From contig NZ_JAJVCN010000001.1 in NCBI RefSeq assembly GCF_021390435.2, forward strand, positions 2,790,001 through 2,854,000: a stretch of DNA of 64,000 bases, given 5' to 3'. This DNA is from Kibdelosporangium philippinense (GTDB taxonomy: Bacteria > Actinomycetota > Actinomycetes > Mycobacteriales > Pseudonocardiaceae). Below are positions 52,438 through 61,967 of the stretch, one piece after another; position 1 is the stretch's first letter, and the number at the start of each line of letters is the position of its first letter. The position numbers and the translations under genes were made by a program. Under the pieces are notes generated by a model. That model did no database searches and had not been told where the DNA came from. It was given only the letters and a program-made list of their open reading frames with translations.

Positions 52438-53327
52438 TCGGTTGCCACTGCTTCGATCTGGTCACGCAGCCACGTGTGCGCGGGATCGCTGTTCTGCCGG
52501 GGATGCCAGACCATGCCGAATGCCAACGGCTTGATCTCTTGCGGTGCTTGGAGAACCCGGATTGCTGGGTCGTCGTCGTACAACTCGGCGAACCGGCGCG
52601 CGAGGATCGTGTAGCTCGATGTCTCGGGCAGAGCCGCGATGGCCGCCGCGAAGTAGGGCACTCGCAGGGTCGGGCGGGCGGTTACGCCGAGGTCGACGAG
52701 TTGGTGCTCGGTGTGCATGCCCTCCAACCGCATCGGCACCACGCTGATCCTGGGGTAGCGCACGAGGTCGTCCATGCTGATCCGGTCCCCGCTGACAGGG
52801 TGGTCAGCGGCCACGACGCAGACATAGTCCTCTTCGAACAGCAGCTGGAAACGTAGTGGTGCCGGTGGTTTGATGCCGACGAGGGCGATGTCGGCGCGAC
52901 CGTGGTCGATGTCGTCGAACGTGTGGCCGCCGATGGATTCCACGACCAGTGAAACGTTCGGTGCCTGCTGGGAGATTCGGCGAAACAGCCGTGGACCGAG
53001 TACTTGGGTGCCGTAGTCGGTGCAGTGAATGGTGAATTGGTCGGTGGCTGTTGCCAGGTCGAATTCGTCGCCGCGGATCAGGGCTGACAGTCGCGGCAGC
53101 ACAGTGGCCAGCTCGCGGCGGATCGTGCGCGCGCGGGGTGTGAGTTCGTAGCCCGTCGGTGTCTGGACGAGCAGGTCGTCCTGGAACAGGTCACGCAATC
53201 GGGTGAGTGATCGGCTCATCGCCGAGGTACTGAGGTGGAAGCGGGCCGCGGCACGAGAGACGTGCCGCTCTTCCAGAAGCACCGCCAGTGGCTTGAGCAG
53301 GTTCAGGTCGGCCGCATCGAGTTGCAT
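52434..53327 (-). CDS. LysR family transcriptional regulator
   Basis: 297-residue LysR protein. The winged helix-turn-helix is residues ~6-64 (NLLKPLAVLLEERHVSRAAARFHLSTSAMSRSLTRLRDLF), followed by the periplasmic-binding-like effector domain (FTIHCTDYGTQVLGPRLF, GRADIALVGIKPP, FEEDYVCVVAADHPVSGDRI). It resembles the NodD/LinR-like group of regulators of aromatic or xenobiotic enzymes. The gene diverges from the MBL/SDR/SDR set across 84 bases with an 8-base inverted repeat (53331-53358), a typical LysR arrangement. It precedes the tandem GNAT with a GTGA overlap. Confidence 0.9.
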   Translation of the reverse strand: MQLDAADLNLLKPLAVLLEERHVSRAAARFHLSTSAMSRSLTRLRDLFQDDLLVQTPTGYELTPRARTIRRELATVLPRLSALIRGDEFDLATATDQFTIHCTDYGTQVLGPRLFRRISQQAPNVSLVVESIGGHTFDDIDHGRADIALVGIKPPAPLRFQLLFEEDYVCVVAADHPVSGDRISMDDLVRYPRISVVPMRLEGMHTEHQLVDLGVTARPTLRVPYFAAAIAALPETSSYTILARRFAELYDDDPAIRVLQAPQEIKPLAFGMVWHPRQNSDPAHTWLRDQIEAVATE

Positions 53328-53330
53328 GAG

Positions 53331-53358
53331 ACGCAAAGTAGCATTGCAAACTTTGCGT
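53331..53358. promoter_or_regulatory. inverted repeat ACGCAAAG-N12-CTTTGCGT in the LysR/MBL divergent region
   Basis: Perfect 8-base arms separated by 12 bases, starting 3 bases beyond the lysR ATG and ending 53 bases before the MBL gene. It contains the T-N11-A-like spacing of LysR sites, and the GCAAA motif recurs between the arms. It is the likely autoregulatory/activation site. Confidence 0.6.
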
Positions 53359-53411
53359 TTGACGCAACGCGCCGGGGCTCGCAGACTCGAAGGTGTCGAA
53401 AGGAGGCCGTG

Positions 53412-54914
53412 ATGTCCACCCAGGACGTTCTCGACCAAGCTGTTTCCGCACTCGGTGGACGCGAGGCGCTGGACGCCGCCGTCACCGAGACGATCACCGC
53501 GACCGGGTGGCGCAGGCACCCCGGCTGGGGCACCGAACCGCACAAGCCGGAAGCCGTCGCGGAATTCGCCTTCACCTTGGTCGACGAGATCGGCGGCCCC
53601 CGGTACAAGCTGTCGCTCAGTGCGCAGACGCACCTCGTACCGACCGAATTGGACTACACCGAGATCGGCAACGGATCGACCGGTCACGTCAAGGGGATCG
53701 ACTTCATGTTCGACCCGCGCCCGGTCGACATGGCCATCCCGGCCTGGCGAGTGGCGACCCGGGTGCGCCACTTCGATCTGACGTCGCCGCTGCGCCTGGT
53801 GCGCGCGATGCTGGTGCCAGGGGCAGATGTCGAGGCCAACGGGCACATCCTGACGCTGCGGCAAGCCGGTCGGCCGGATACCCATGTGCACGTCGACCCG
53901 CGCACGGGCTTGCCGGTCCGTGTAGAGACGGTGGAGGAACACACGCCGCTTGGCGATGCGACCGTGGCAGTACTGTTCGAGGACTACCGTCGCAGCGGGA
54001 CAGTCGTGGTGCCCTTCGAGGTTACGATCACTGTGGACGATGTCCCGGTACACCAGGAAACCCGGTCCGGCATCACGGTTGCGTCCACAGTGCTCGATGA
54101 CGAGTTCGCTGTGCCCGAAGCGGAGCCGGTTGAGGCCTCGGCGGCGCAGATGGCATTCAGCCAGTTCTCGGCCGAGTGGATTCTGACCTATGTGTACTCA
54201 GGCGTCCGGTTCTACTTCGACCTGCAGACCAAGCCGCTGAGCGACGGCCCGCTCGACATCGCGCCCGGCGTGAAGATCGTGATCGGCCCCAGCCACAACA
54301 CGCTGGTGGTCGAAATGCCGGACCACACACTGGCTGTCGAATCGCCACTGTACGGCGACTACACCAGCGAGGCGCTCAAGCAGGTGAAGGAAGCGTTCCC
54401 GGGCAAGCCATTGACCGAATTTGTCGGCACGCACTTCCACTACGACCACATCGGCGGCATCCGGGAGTTCGCTTCGAACGGCGGGTTGACGGTGTACGTC
54501 GGCGAACCGACTGCGGCGTTCTTCGAGAACATCTTCACGCGGCCGTACACCGTGCACCCCGACACCTACGCCACGAAACCGGAGCCGGTGACGGTCAAGC
54601 CGGTCACCGACCCGGTCATCCTGCCCACCGCGGACGGCGGCACGCTGCAGATTCACCGGATCACCAGCGACCACTCCGACGACATGATGATCGTCTACCT
54701 GAGCACGGCGAAGATCGTCTTCGAGTCGGACCTGTGGAACCCGACGCCGTCGATGCCGCGCTCCGGCGACCAACGTGGACGGCTGGCAACGCAGCTGTAC
54801 CAAGAGATCGTCCGACTCGGACTGGACGTGGAAACCGTTGTGGGTGGCCACAGTGGACCCGACCAGACGCACGCCGCGCCGCTGGCGTACCTCAAGACGG
54901 CAGCAGGGCTATGA
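53412..54914 (+). CDS. metallo-beta-lactamase-fold hydrolase with N-terminal extension
   Basis: 500-residue protein. Residues ~1-280 are an extra domain (FVMFDPRPVDM-like and VEANGHILTLRQAG segments, LEDYRRSGTVVVPFEVTI), similar to the outer-membrane-like beta domain attached to some MBL proteins. The C-terminal MBL domain has THFHYDHIGG (H341-x-H-x-D-H), a SDHSDDMMIVY histidine, VFESDLWNPTP and a final VGGHSGPDQTH, enough to bind two zinc ions. AAAGGAGG precedes the ATG. The SDR that follows overlaps by ATGA. LysR on the other strand probably controls it. Substrate unknown. Confidence 0.83.
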   Translation: MSTQDVLDQAVSALGGREALDAAVTETITATGWRRHPGWGTEPHKPEAVAEFAFTLVDEIGGPRYKLSLSAQTHLVPTELDYTEIGNGSTGHVKGIDFMFDPRPVDMAIPAWRVATRVRHFDLTSPLRLVRAMLVPGADVEANGHILTLRQAGRPDTHVHVDPRTGLPVRVETVEEHTPLGDATVAVLFEDYRRSGTVVVPFEVTITVDDVPVHQETRSGITVASTVLDDEFAVPEAEPVEASAAQMAFSQFSAEWILTYVYSGVRFYFDLQTKPLSDGPLDIAPGVKIVIGPSHNTLVVEMPDHTLAVESPLYGDYTSEALKQVKEAFPGKPLTEFVGTHFHYDHIGGIREFASNGGLTVYVGEPTAAFFENIFTRPYTVHPDTYATKPEPVTVKPVTDPVILPTADGGTLQIHRITSDHSDDMMIVYLSTAKIVFESDLWNPTPSMPRSGDQRGRLATQLYQEIVRLGLDVETVVGGHSGPDQTHAAPLAYLKTAAGL

Positions 54915-55639
54915 CCCGGGTCGCCATCGTCACCGGTGCTTCCGGCGGAATCGGCTACGCGGTCGCAACACAGCTGGCCAAGGATGGAATGACGGTCTTG
55001 GTCCACTACTCGGGGAACAAGGTCCGAGCGGACCAGATCGTCTCGGAGATCACCGAGGCAGGCGGGACAGCTTCGGCGTTCCAGGCGGACGTCGCCGAAT
55101 CGTCGCAGATCTCGGCCCTGTTCGACGAGGTTGAGCGGCTGTACGGCGGGGTGGATGTCGTGGTCAACACGGCGGCCATCAGTTCGACCGCCGCGTTGGC
55201 CGACCTGAACCTCGACGACCTCGACCGAATGCATCGAATCAACATTCGCGGCACATTCGTTGTCTCGCAACAGGCTGCGCGACGGTTGCGGCCCGGCGGT
55301 GCGCTGATCAATTTCTCGAGCACGGTCGTCAGGCTCGGAACTCCGACCTACACCGCTTACGTCGCAAGCAAAGGCGCCGTCGAGGCGATGACTTTGGCGC
55401 TGGCCAAAGAGATGCGCGGCAGGGACGTCACTGTCAACACCGTCGCGCCTGGCGCGACCGTGACTCCGATGTTCCTCGAAGGCAGAACGCAGGAGGCTAT
55501 TGACGCCGCGACGCAAGCACCGCCGCTCGGCAGGATCGGCACACCCGCGGACGTCGCGTCCGTGGTTGCTTTCCTTGCCGGTCCGGCTCGGTGGATCAAC
55601 GGTCAGGTGATTCGTGTCAACGGCGGTGTGGCTGCCTGA
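54911..55639 (+). CDS. SDR family oxidoreductase
   Basis: 242-residue classical SDR: VAIVTGASGGIGYAVATQLA at residues 4-23, NTAAISS, IRGTFVVSQQAARRL, INFSSTVVRLGTPTYTAYVASKGAVEAM with S/Y/K catalytic residues, VTVNTVAPGATVTPMF and INGQVIRVNGGVA. This is the 3-oxoacyl-ACP reductase/glucose dehydrogenase-like group. The ATG overlaps the MBL stop (ATGA), so the two are co-translated. The set with 55658-56536 may process one substrate class under the LysR regulator. Confidence 0.88.
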   Translation: MTRVAIVTGASGGIGYAVATQLAKDGMTVLVHYSGNKVRADQIVSEITEAGGTASAFQADVAESSQISALFDEVERLYGGVDVVVNTAAISSTAALADLNLDDLDRMHRINIRGTFVVSQQAARRLRPGGALINFSSTVVRLGTPTYTAYVASKGAVEAMTLALAKEMRGRDVTVNTVAPGATVTPMFLEGRTQEAIDAATQAPPLGRIGTPADVASVVAFLAGPARWINGQVIRVNGGVAA

Positions 55640-55657
55640 TTCTGGGAGGAAGTAACC

Positions 55658-56536
55658 ATGTCGAAGATCATTATCATTACCGGTGCCTCAAGCGGATTCG
55701 GTGCTCTGACGGCCCGCGCGCTGGTGGACGCGGGACATACGGTCTACGCCGGTATGCGTGCCACAACAGGAGATGGTGCCATCGCGGCGGCTGATGCGAT
55801 GGCATACAGCGACCGGTTGCGTCCAATTCGGATGGACGTGACGGATCAGCTTTCGGTGGACCGGGCTGTCACCAAGGTCATTAACGACGAGAAACGGCTG
55901 GATGTGGTGATCCACAACGCCGGACACCTGGTGATGGGCGCTGCGGAGGCATTCACGCCCGACCAGCTGACAAACCTGTGGGAAACGAACGTCGTATCCA
56001 CCCAACGGGTCAACCGTGCCGCGCTGCCACAGCTGCGCGAACAGGGCGACGGCCTGGTTGTGTGGGTCGGTTCGTCCAGTAAGAACGGTGGCACGCCGCC
56101 GTTCCAGGGGCCGTACTTCGCCACGAAGTCGGCCGAGGATGCCCTCGCGGTCAGCTATTCGACCGAGTTGTCCCGGTTCGGCATCGAGACGAGCATCATC
56201 GTGCCTGGAGCCTTTACGCGTGGTACCAATCATTTCGCCAACGCTGGGCATCCTGATGACGAGGAAGTCGTTGCGGCGTACGAGGAAAGGTACGCCGGGT
56301 TGCGCGATGAGATGACACGCCGTCAGTCCGAGATGTTGCCGTCCAACTCCGACCCTGCCGATGTCGCGAGGGCGATTGTGGAGGTTGTCGGGATGCCAAA
56401 GGGACAGCGGCCGTTCCGGGTGCACATTGACCCCTCTGACGATGGTTCCGTGGTGGTGGACGCCGCCGCCGATGCGAACCGGGAGCGGTTCTACCGCCGA
56501 GTGGGCTACCCGGAACTGCTCAAACCGGTTCTGTGA
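55658..56536 (+). CDS. SDR family oxidoreductase, longer type
   Basis: 292-residue SDR: IIIITGASSGFGALTARALVDAGHTVYAGMR at the N-terminus, VIHNAGHLVMGAAEAFTPDQL, ETNVVSTQRVNRAALPQLREQ, VWVGSSSKNGGTPPFQGPYFATKSAEDALAVSYSTEL with Ser and Y-x-x-x-K. It differs from 54911-55639 by the 40-residue C-terminal extension (FRVHIDPSDDGSVVVDAAADANRERFYRRVGY), typical of a subgroup annotated as SDR with unknown substrate. GGGAGG lies 9 bases before the ATG, and 18 bases separate it from the upstream SDR. Confidence 0.87.
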   Translation: MSKIIIITGASSGFGALTARALVDAGHTVYAGMRATTGDGAIAAADAMAYSDRLRPIRMDVTDQLSVDRAVTKVINDEKRLDVVIHNAGHLVMGAAEAFTPDQLTNLWETNVVSTQRVNRAALPQLREQGDGLVVWVGSSSKNGGTPPFQGPYFATKSAEDALAVSYSTELSRFGIETSIIVPGAFTRGTNHFANAGHPDDEEVVAAYEERYAGLRDEMTRRQSEMLPSNSDPADVARAIVEVVGMPKGQRPFRVHIDPSDDGSVVVDAAADANRERFYRRVGYPELLKPVL

Positions 56537-56553
56537 TACTGGGCAAGGCTCGT

Positions 56554-58824
56554 TCAGTCGACTGGTGGGTGGTGGACACCGGAGGGCGGGACGGGTTCGG
56601 TGAAGGGCTCGATGGCGACAAGTGTGTGTTGGCCCGTGCAGCCTTGTGACAGGTGAGAGCTGGGGCGGTCGGCGGTCAGGGCGTTGGGGTTGCCGCCGCG
56701 GCAGAACGATGGGTCGAGGGGATCTGGGTCGTACCAGGCGCCGGTGGACAGTTGCAGCACGCCGCGGCGTACGTCGTCGCTGAGCACGAGTCCGGCAAGG
56801 CAGGTGCCGCGTTGGCTGCGCAGCCGCACGACCGAGCCTGCTTCTAGTCCGGCGGCCTGCGCGTCGGCGGGGTGCATGCGGACTGGTTCGCGACCGTGGA
56901 TTTTGGTGCTGGCGCTGTGCGTGCCGATGTCCAATTGGCTGTGCAGCCGTGCTTTGGGCTGGTTGGCTACCAAGTGGTATGGGTAGCTGGCGGCGTGCGG
57001 GCTGCCGAGCCACTCGTCGGGTTCCAACCACGTCGGATGCCCCTGGCAGTCGGGGTATCCGAAGCCAGCGATGGTCTCCGAGTAGATTTCGATCTTGCCA
57101 CTCGGGGTGGTCAGGGGATGGGCGTCCGGGTCGGCGCGGAACTCCGCCAGCGACACTTGCCGTGCGTCCTGTACTGGCAGTTCGACGCCGTCACCGGCCA
57201 TGAACTCGTCGAATCCCGGGTAGGTGTGGCCCATCTGGTCCTGCCATTCCTGGTACAGGTGACGCAGCCATTCGTCGCTGGTGCGGCCTTCGGTGAACTC
57301 CTTGTCCACGCCCAGCCGACGGGCCAGTTCGGTGAAGGTGTCGTAGTCGTCGCGGGCCTTGCCGTGTGGCGCGGTCAGCGCGGGCATCGGCAGAAAGGTG
57401 GTATCTCCTTGTCCCGCACCGAAGTCATCGCGCTCAATGGACATTGTGGACGGGATCACGATGTCCGCGTGCCGGGTTGTCGCGGTCCAGAATGGATCGT
57501 GCACCACGACAGTGTCCGGCCGGTCGAATGCTTTCCGTAGCCGGGCCAGGTTCTGATGGTGGTGGAACGGATTGCCGCCTGCCCAGTACACCAGCTTGAT
57601 GTCCGGGTAGCGGCGGCGCTCGCCGCGGAAGTCGTATTCGCCGCCGGGGTTGAGCAGCATGTCCGCGATCCGGGCGACCGGGATGAACTCCTCGGTCCCG
57701 TTGACGCCTTGCGACAGCGCCGGGACACGTGCCGCGCGGCGTGGGCGGCCAACGTTGGCGGTCGAGCCGTAGCCGAAACCGAAGCCGCCGCCAGGCAGGC
57801 CGAGTTGCCCGAGCATCGCGGCCAGCACGATGCCCAGCCATAGTGGCTGTTCGCCGTGCTGGGTGCGTTGCAGCGACCAGCTCACCGTGATCATCGTACG
57901 TGCGGCGGCCATTTGCCTGGCCAGCTCGCGCAGCCGGGAGGCGGGCAGCCCGGTGATCGGCTCTGCCCATTCCGGCGACTTCGGTACGCCGTCGGTGGTG
58001 CCGCGTAGGTAGTCGGCGAAACGATCGAAGCCGGTCGTGTACCTGTCGAGAAAGTCCTTGTCCACCAGCCCTTCCTGGTCAAGGACATAGGCAAGGGCCA
58101 GTTGGATGGCCGGATCGGTGCCCGGACGTGGAGCGAGCCAATCGGCCTGTGCCTCGGGCGGGGTGTCGTCACGCAGTGGGCTGATCGAGACGAACCGGCA
58201 GCCGTTCGCCCTGGCCGCGCCGATCCACGCACGGGTGTTGTGCCGGGTGACCCCGCCTGGCGCGATCGCGGAGTTCTTCGTCGAGATACCGCCGAACGCG
58301 ACGATCAGTTCCGCGTGGCTGGCCAGCACCTCGTGGGAGGTGCCGTGGTCCATCAGCCAATCCGCGCCACCGATCACATACGGCATGAAGGTGCTCGCCG
58401 TGCCGAACGAGTACGAGCCAACTTGCCGCACGTACCCGCCGAGTGTGTTGAGGAACCGGTGCACCTGGCTTTGCGCGTGGTGAAACCGGCCTGCGCTGGC
58501 CCAGCCATAGGAACCGCCGAAGACGGAGTCAGGGCCGTTGTCACGGTAAACCCGGCGAAGTTCGTCGGCCAGCAGGTCGAGCGCGGTCTGCCAGGACACC
58601 GGCACGTACGTATCGCTGCCTCGCCCAGGGGCGCCTGGACCGTTCTCCAGCCAGCCACGGCGGATGTGGGGCTGGCTGATCCGAGCCGGATGGTGCTGGG
58701 CCGCGGCGATGTTGTCGATCAGCGGTGACGGGTCCGGGTCACCTGGCCACGGCCGGACCGAGGTCAGCGACGTCCCGTCGGTGGTGGCCTCGAACGCACC
58801 CCAGTGGGTCAGGTGAGTTGTCAC
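56554..58824 (-). CDS. bisC: molybdopterin oxidoreductase, biotin-sulfoxide/TMAO-reductase type
   Basis: 756-residue DMSO-reductase-family enzyme with serine-type ligation: SVFGGSYGWASAGRFHHAQSQVHRFL provides the S-x-x-x-x-x-x-R context of the BisC/TorA/DorA group. Further signatures are LIVAFGGISTKNSAIAPGGV, NPFHHHQNLARLRKAFDRPDTVVVHDPFWTATTRHADIVIPSTMSIERDDFG and the C-terminal beta-barrel HYLVANQPKARLHSQLD-like segment with VRMHPADAQAAGLEAGSVVRL. There is no Tat signal, so it is cytoplasmic, as BisC, repairing S-oxides such as biotin or methionine sulfoxide. No [4Fe-4S] N-terminal cysteines are present, also as in this group. Confidence 0.87.
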   Translation of the reverse strand: MTTHLTHWGAFEATTDGTSLTSVRPWPGDPDPSPLIDNIAAAQHHPARISQPHIRRGWLENGPGAPGRGSDTYVPVSWQTALDLLADELRRVYRDNGPDSVFGGSYGWASAGRFHHAQSQVHRFLNTLGGYVRQVGSYSFGTASTFMPYVIGGADWLMDHGTSHEVLASHAELIVAFGGISTKNSAIAPGGVTRHNTRAWIGAARANGCRFVSISPLRDDTPPEAQADWLAPRPGTDPAIQLALAYVLDQEGLVDKDFLDRYTTGFDRFADYLRGTTDGVPKSPEWAEPITGLPASRLRELARQMAAARTMITVSWSLQRTQHGEQPLWLGIVLAAMLGQLGLPGGGFGFGYGSTANVGRPRRAARVPALSQGVNGTEEFIPVARIADMLLNPGGEYDFRGERRRYPDIKLVYWAGGNPFHHHQNLARLRKAFDRPDTVVVHDPFWTATTRHADIVIPSTMSIERDDFGAGQGDTTFLPMPALTAPHGKARDDYDTFTELARRLGVDKEFTEGRTSDEWLRHLYQEWQDQMGHTYPGFDEFMAGDGVELPVQDARQVSLAEFRADPDAHPLTTPSGKIEIYSETIAGFGYPDCQGHPTWLEPDEWLGSPHAASYPYHLVANQPKARLHSQLDIGTHSASTKIHGREPVRMHPADAQAAGLEAGSVVRLRSQRGTCLAGLVLSDDVRRGVLQLSTGAWYDPDPLDPSFCRGGNPNALTADRPSSHLSQGCTGQHTLVAIEPFTEPVPPSGVHHPPVD

Positions 58825-59998
58825 CAGTCGACCCTAGCCCAAGGTAGAGCGCTGAGGTGAGCAGCGCCGCGAACGCGACAAGGGTGTAGCTGTTGCCAAC
58901 GATCTGCTGCCACCACGTCCAGTGGAGTTCGGTGTCGTTGGCTCTGGGCAGTGACCAATGCGGCCCGAGACAGAACACGGTCATGCTGGCCACCACAGCC
59001 ACAGCAGCGAGTGTGTTTCTGGCGCGTAGTGCGCAGGCGGCAATGACCAGTACGGCCGGTCCGATCCAGACCCAATGAGCCGACCAGGACACTGGCGAGA
59101 TGAGCAATGCCGTGGCGGCGTTGACAATCAGCGCGATCGGTGGCTCCACACGCGACATGACCACCACGCAGGCGACGATGGCCGCCGCGATGAGGGCGAT
59201 CTTGACTGTCCATGCCACAACGCTTGGCAATGTCAGTCTGCCGATCGCGGCCGCGATGCATTGGTTGCTGGCGAAGGTCGTCCCGGCAAGGCCGGAGCCT
59301 GTGGCGAAAACGCCGCCGAACCAATAGTGCAGCGATTCCCGTGGCGCTATCAGCAATCCCAATCCGGTCACGCTCGCGCCCGTGATCGCCGCCGTGCGGA
59401 TCGCGCGGAAGTCCTTGCGCAGCAGAAAGAAGAGCAGGAACGCAGCCGGTGTGATCTTGATAGCGGCGGCAAGGCCGATCAGTGCGCCACGAGGCCAGCG
59501 GGGGTGCCGCGCGAGGCAGTCGGCGGCGACGAGGGCCATCAGCCACAGGTTCACCTGGCCGAGACCGATGGTTTCCTGTATCGGCTCCAGCATCATCAAC
59601 AATGGCACCGCGAGCGCGCTCACGGCGATCGTCACACGACGGTCCTTTGTGGGCCGGACACGACCGATGACCAGGTAACAGGTGACCGCCAGCGCCATGA
59701 CCGACACAACGAACGTAGCTATGCCGGCGACCTTCAATGGCACTGCGGCGAATGGTGCCAGCACGACAAGGGAGAACGGTGGGTAGATGAACGGCAGCGG
59801 GACCGGCAGGGCGCCGTACATGTCCTGGTCATGCCACCAGGCGCGAAATCCGTACTGGTACACGGAAAGGTCGGTATATGCGCGTTGACCGTTTTTGGCC
59901 ACGATCCATGCTGCGGCCGCGATGGTAGCGAGTACGCAGAACGCCAGTACCCACTGGAAGTGCCGGGCCAGTACTCGTTCCCGGAAGGGAGCTGTCAT
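58739..59998 (-). CDS. GT87-type polyprenyl-phosphate-mannose-dependent mannosyltransferase
   Basis: 419 residues with about ten membrane segments. The first loop after TM1 contains AYTDLSVYQYGFRAWWHDQDMYG with the conserved D (GT-C acidic motif), and LPFIYPPFSLVVLAPFA and GLAAAIKITPAAFLLFFLLRKDF follow; these mark the DUF2029/GT87 family of mycobacterial PimE-like alpha-mannosyltransferases. It adds mannose at the outer face of the membrane. ATG at 59998 is preferred over longer frames to 60145. The 3' end overlaps the start of the bisC frame region by 86 bases, same strand, so bisC follows it. Confidence 0.82.
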   Translation of the reverse strand: MTAPFRERVLARHFQWVLAFCVLATIAAAAWIVAKNGQRAYTDLSVYQYGFRAWWHDQDMYGALPVPLPFIYPPFSLVVLAPFAAVPLKVAGIATFVVSVMALAVTCYLVIGRVRPTKDRRVTIAVSALAVPLLMMLEPIQETIGLGQVNLWLMALVAADCLARHPRWPRGALIGLAAAIKITPAAFLLFFLLRKDFRAIRTAAITGASVTGLGLLIAPRESLHYWFGGVFATGSGLAGTTFASNQCIAAAIGRLTLPSVVAWTVKIALIAAAIVACVVVMSRVEPPIALIVNAATALLISPVSWSAHWVWIGPAVLVIAACALRARNTLAAVAVVASMTVFCLGPHWSLPRANDTELHWTWWQQIVGNSYTLVAFAALLTSALYLGLGSTGDNSPDPLGCVRGHHRRDVADLGPAVAR

Positions 59999-60183
59999 GG
60001 CGTAAAGGCTCTGGCGGACGGCATGGTGGTCGCATCCGCCTGGCGTACCAGACCGCTGTCCTTCAGGGACTGATCGTCCAGCCGGATCGGTACTTTCGGT
60101 CAGTCGTTCGGTACTCGCGGGGGGAGGGGGACGACCATCCTCCATGGTTCGATAGATGTCTGCCCGTACGACCTGGAGGTCAG

Positions 60184-61254
60184 GTGAGTGGTTGGCGTGC
60201 CGCTGTCCCCGAGGGGCTGGCAGCGCTGGTTGTCCTGGTCGCTGGGGCCATCGAGATGGTGCTGAGTGTCCATTACGGACTGTTCGAGAATCGTGGCACT
60301 GTCGTTCCCATCGTCGTTGGCACTGTGGTGGCGGTTGGCCTCAGTCGGCGGTGGCGGGGCGTCGCGTTGGCTGTGACGTGGTTGATCGGCGGATATCAGC
60401 TCGTAACGCACGTTCCGGTGCTGCTGGTGCAGATGGCGCTGGCAGCGGTGGTGTTCGGGGCTTCACGTTGGGGCAGCACCATTGTCACGGTGATGGGCGC
60501 GCTCTCGGTCCCGCTGGCTGCTGTGCCCGTAGCCGTGTCGTTGAAGAGGTATGACGCGGTCCTCGTGGCAGTTCTTCTGCTTGGCATCTCGTGGATGGCT
60601 GGGTTGGCGCTGCGTCGGCTCGCCGATCGTGCCGATCAGTCGGTGGCGTCGCAGCGTGCGGCCGAGGAAAACGCGCGGTTGCGCTCGGAACAGGCCCAGT
60701 TCGCCCACGACGTGCACGACGTGGTCGGGCACTCGCTGGCGGTCATTCTGGCGCAGGCCGAATCCGCCCAGTTTCTCGACACCGCGGCGCTGCGCGGCTC
60801 GATGGCCACCATCGCGGACCTGGCCAGGGCTTCTCTGCAGGACGTCCGCCAAGTGCTCAGCCCGTCAGAACCTGTTCCGGGTGAGCTGCGCACCCTCGTT
60901 GAACGGGTTGGGGCGAGCGGCCACGAGATCGCTATCGACGAAACCGGTACTGTCCGGACATTGCCCCCAGAACTGGCCACAGTGGCCTATCGGGTGTTGC
61001 AGGAGATGCTCACGAACGCGATCCGGCACGGCAGCCGGGACACTCCCATCGCCGTCGGCCTGTGCTGGGCGGACAAACTACGGATCGAAACCAGCAATTC
61101 CGCTCCCGGCAAGGGGGAAGCCGGGGACGGCCGTGGCCTTGCCGGGATGCGTGCGCGGCTTGAGTCCGTTGGCGGACGGCTTGAGCTGCGACGGGACGTC
61201 CCGGGCAGGTTCACCGCGAGTGCTTGGGTTCCCATCCGTAGGCTGGCGCCGTGA
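60184..61254 (+). CDS. NarL-type sensor histidine kinase
   Basis: 356 residues. Five or six membrane segments (residues ~8-150) precede a HisKA_3 domain with the phosphoacceptor in FAHDVHDVVGHSLAVILAQAES (H of HDVVGH), and a C-terminal HATPase domain with the N-box YRVLQEMLTNAIRHG and GRGLAGMRARLESVGG. There is no periplasmic sensor domain, so the membrane part probably senses a cell-envelope or membrane signal. A strong GGAGGT precedes the GTG at 60184. It shares a GTGA overlap with the response regulator. Confidence 0.92.
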   Translation: MSGWRAAVPEGLAALVVLVAGAIEMVLSVHYGLFENRGTVVPIVVGTVVAVGLSRRWRGVALAVTWLIGGYQLVTHVPVLLVQMALAAVVFGASRWGSTIVTVMGALSVPLAAVPVAVSLKRYDAVLVAVLLLGISWMAGLALRRLADRADQSVASQRAAEENARLRSEQAQFAHDVHDVVGHSLAVILAQAESAQFLDTAALRGSMATIADLARASLQDVRQVLSPSEPVPGELRTLVERVGASGHEIAIDETGTVRTLPPELATVAYRVLQEMLTNAIRHGSRDTPIAVGLCWADKLRIETSNSAPGKGEAGDGRGLAGMRARLESVGGRLELRRDVPGRFTASAWVPIRRLAP

Positions 61255-61916
61255 GTGACCCCGACATCCGAGTGCTGCTGACAGACGATCAGGAGCTGTT
61301 TCGCGCAGGCCTTGCGGTGATCATCGACGCATCGCCGGGAATGCGCGTCGTCGGACAGGCAGGCGACGGGTTCGAGGCGCTCGCACAGGTCGATGACCTC
61401 GAACCCGATGTCGTGCTGATGGACATCCGGATGCCGGAGATGGACGGCGTCGAAGCGACCAGGCAGCTGTTCACCCCGGAACGCGCCCGTCGGCGGACGA
61501 AACCGTTGCGAGTGTTGGTATTGACCACCTTCAACCTCGATGACCGGGCGGCGACCGCGATCCGCCACGGCGCCAGCGGATTCCTGCTCAAAGACACCAC
61601 CCCGGCGATGCTGCGTGACGCGATCAGGACGGTCTACGCAGGCAACGCCGTGCTCGCGCCGCATGACCTCAGCACGCTGCTCGACGGCCAGTTCCGTACC
61701 CGTGAACCCGCGCCAGCGGCCTACAGCGACCTGACGGAGAAGGAACAGCAAGTGTTCGTGGCTGTCGCGAAAGGACTCTCCAACGCTGAGATCGCGGGTC
61801 TCGTCTTCGCCAGCGAATCCACCGTGAAGACCCACGTCAGCGCCATCCTGCGCAAGCTGGACCTGCGCGATCGCGTGCAGATCGTGGTGTTCGCGCACGA
61901 ACACGGCCTGGCCTGA
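61251..61916 (+). CDS. NarL/LuxR-type response regulator
   Basis: 221 residues. The receiver domain has D11/D12 (LLTDDQELFRAG), the phosphorylatable Asp in VVLMDIRMPEMDG (residue ~60) and the Lys in FLLKDTTP; the C-terminal LuxR domain is DLTEKEQQVFVAVAKGLSNAEIAGLVFASESTVKTHVSAILRKLDLRDR. The GTG start overlaps the kinase stop (61251-61254), so kinase and regulator are made in fixed ratio. Target genes are not visible; neighbours such as the GT87 gene on the other strand are candidates. Confidence 0.93.
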   Translation: MSDPDIRVLLTDDQELFRAGLAVIIDASPGMRVVGQAGDGFEALAQVDDLEPDVVLMDIRMPEMDGVEATRQLFTPERARRRTKPLRVLVLTTFNLDDRAATAIRHGASGFLLKDTTPAMLRDAIRTVYAGNAVLAPHDLSTLLDGQFRTREPAPAAYSDLTEKEQQVFVAVAKGLSNAEIAGLVFASESTVKTHVSAILRKLDLRDRVQIVVFAHEHGLA

Positions 61917-61967
61917 AAAATGGCCTGTTCGCAGAGCGCCTAGCCTGCGCCGATGACTCGTTCAGGC

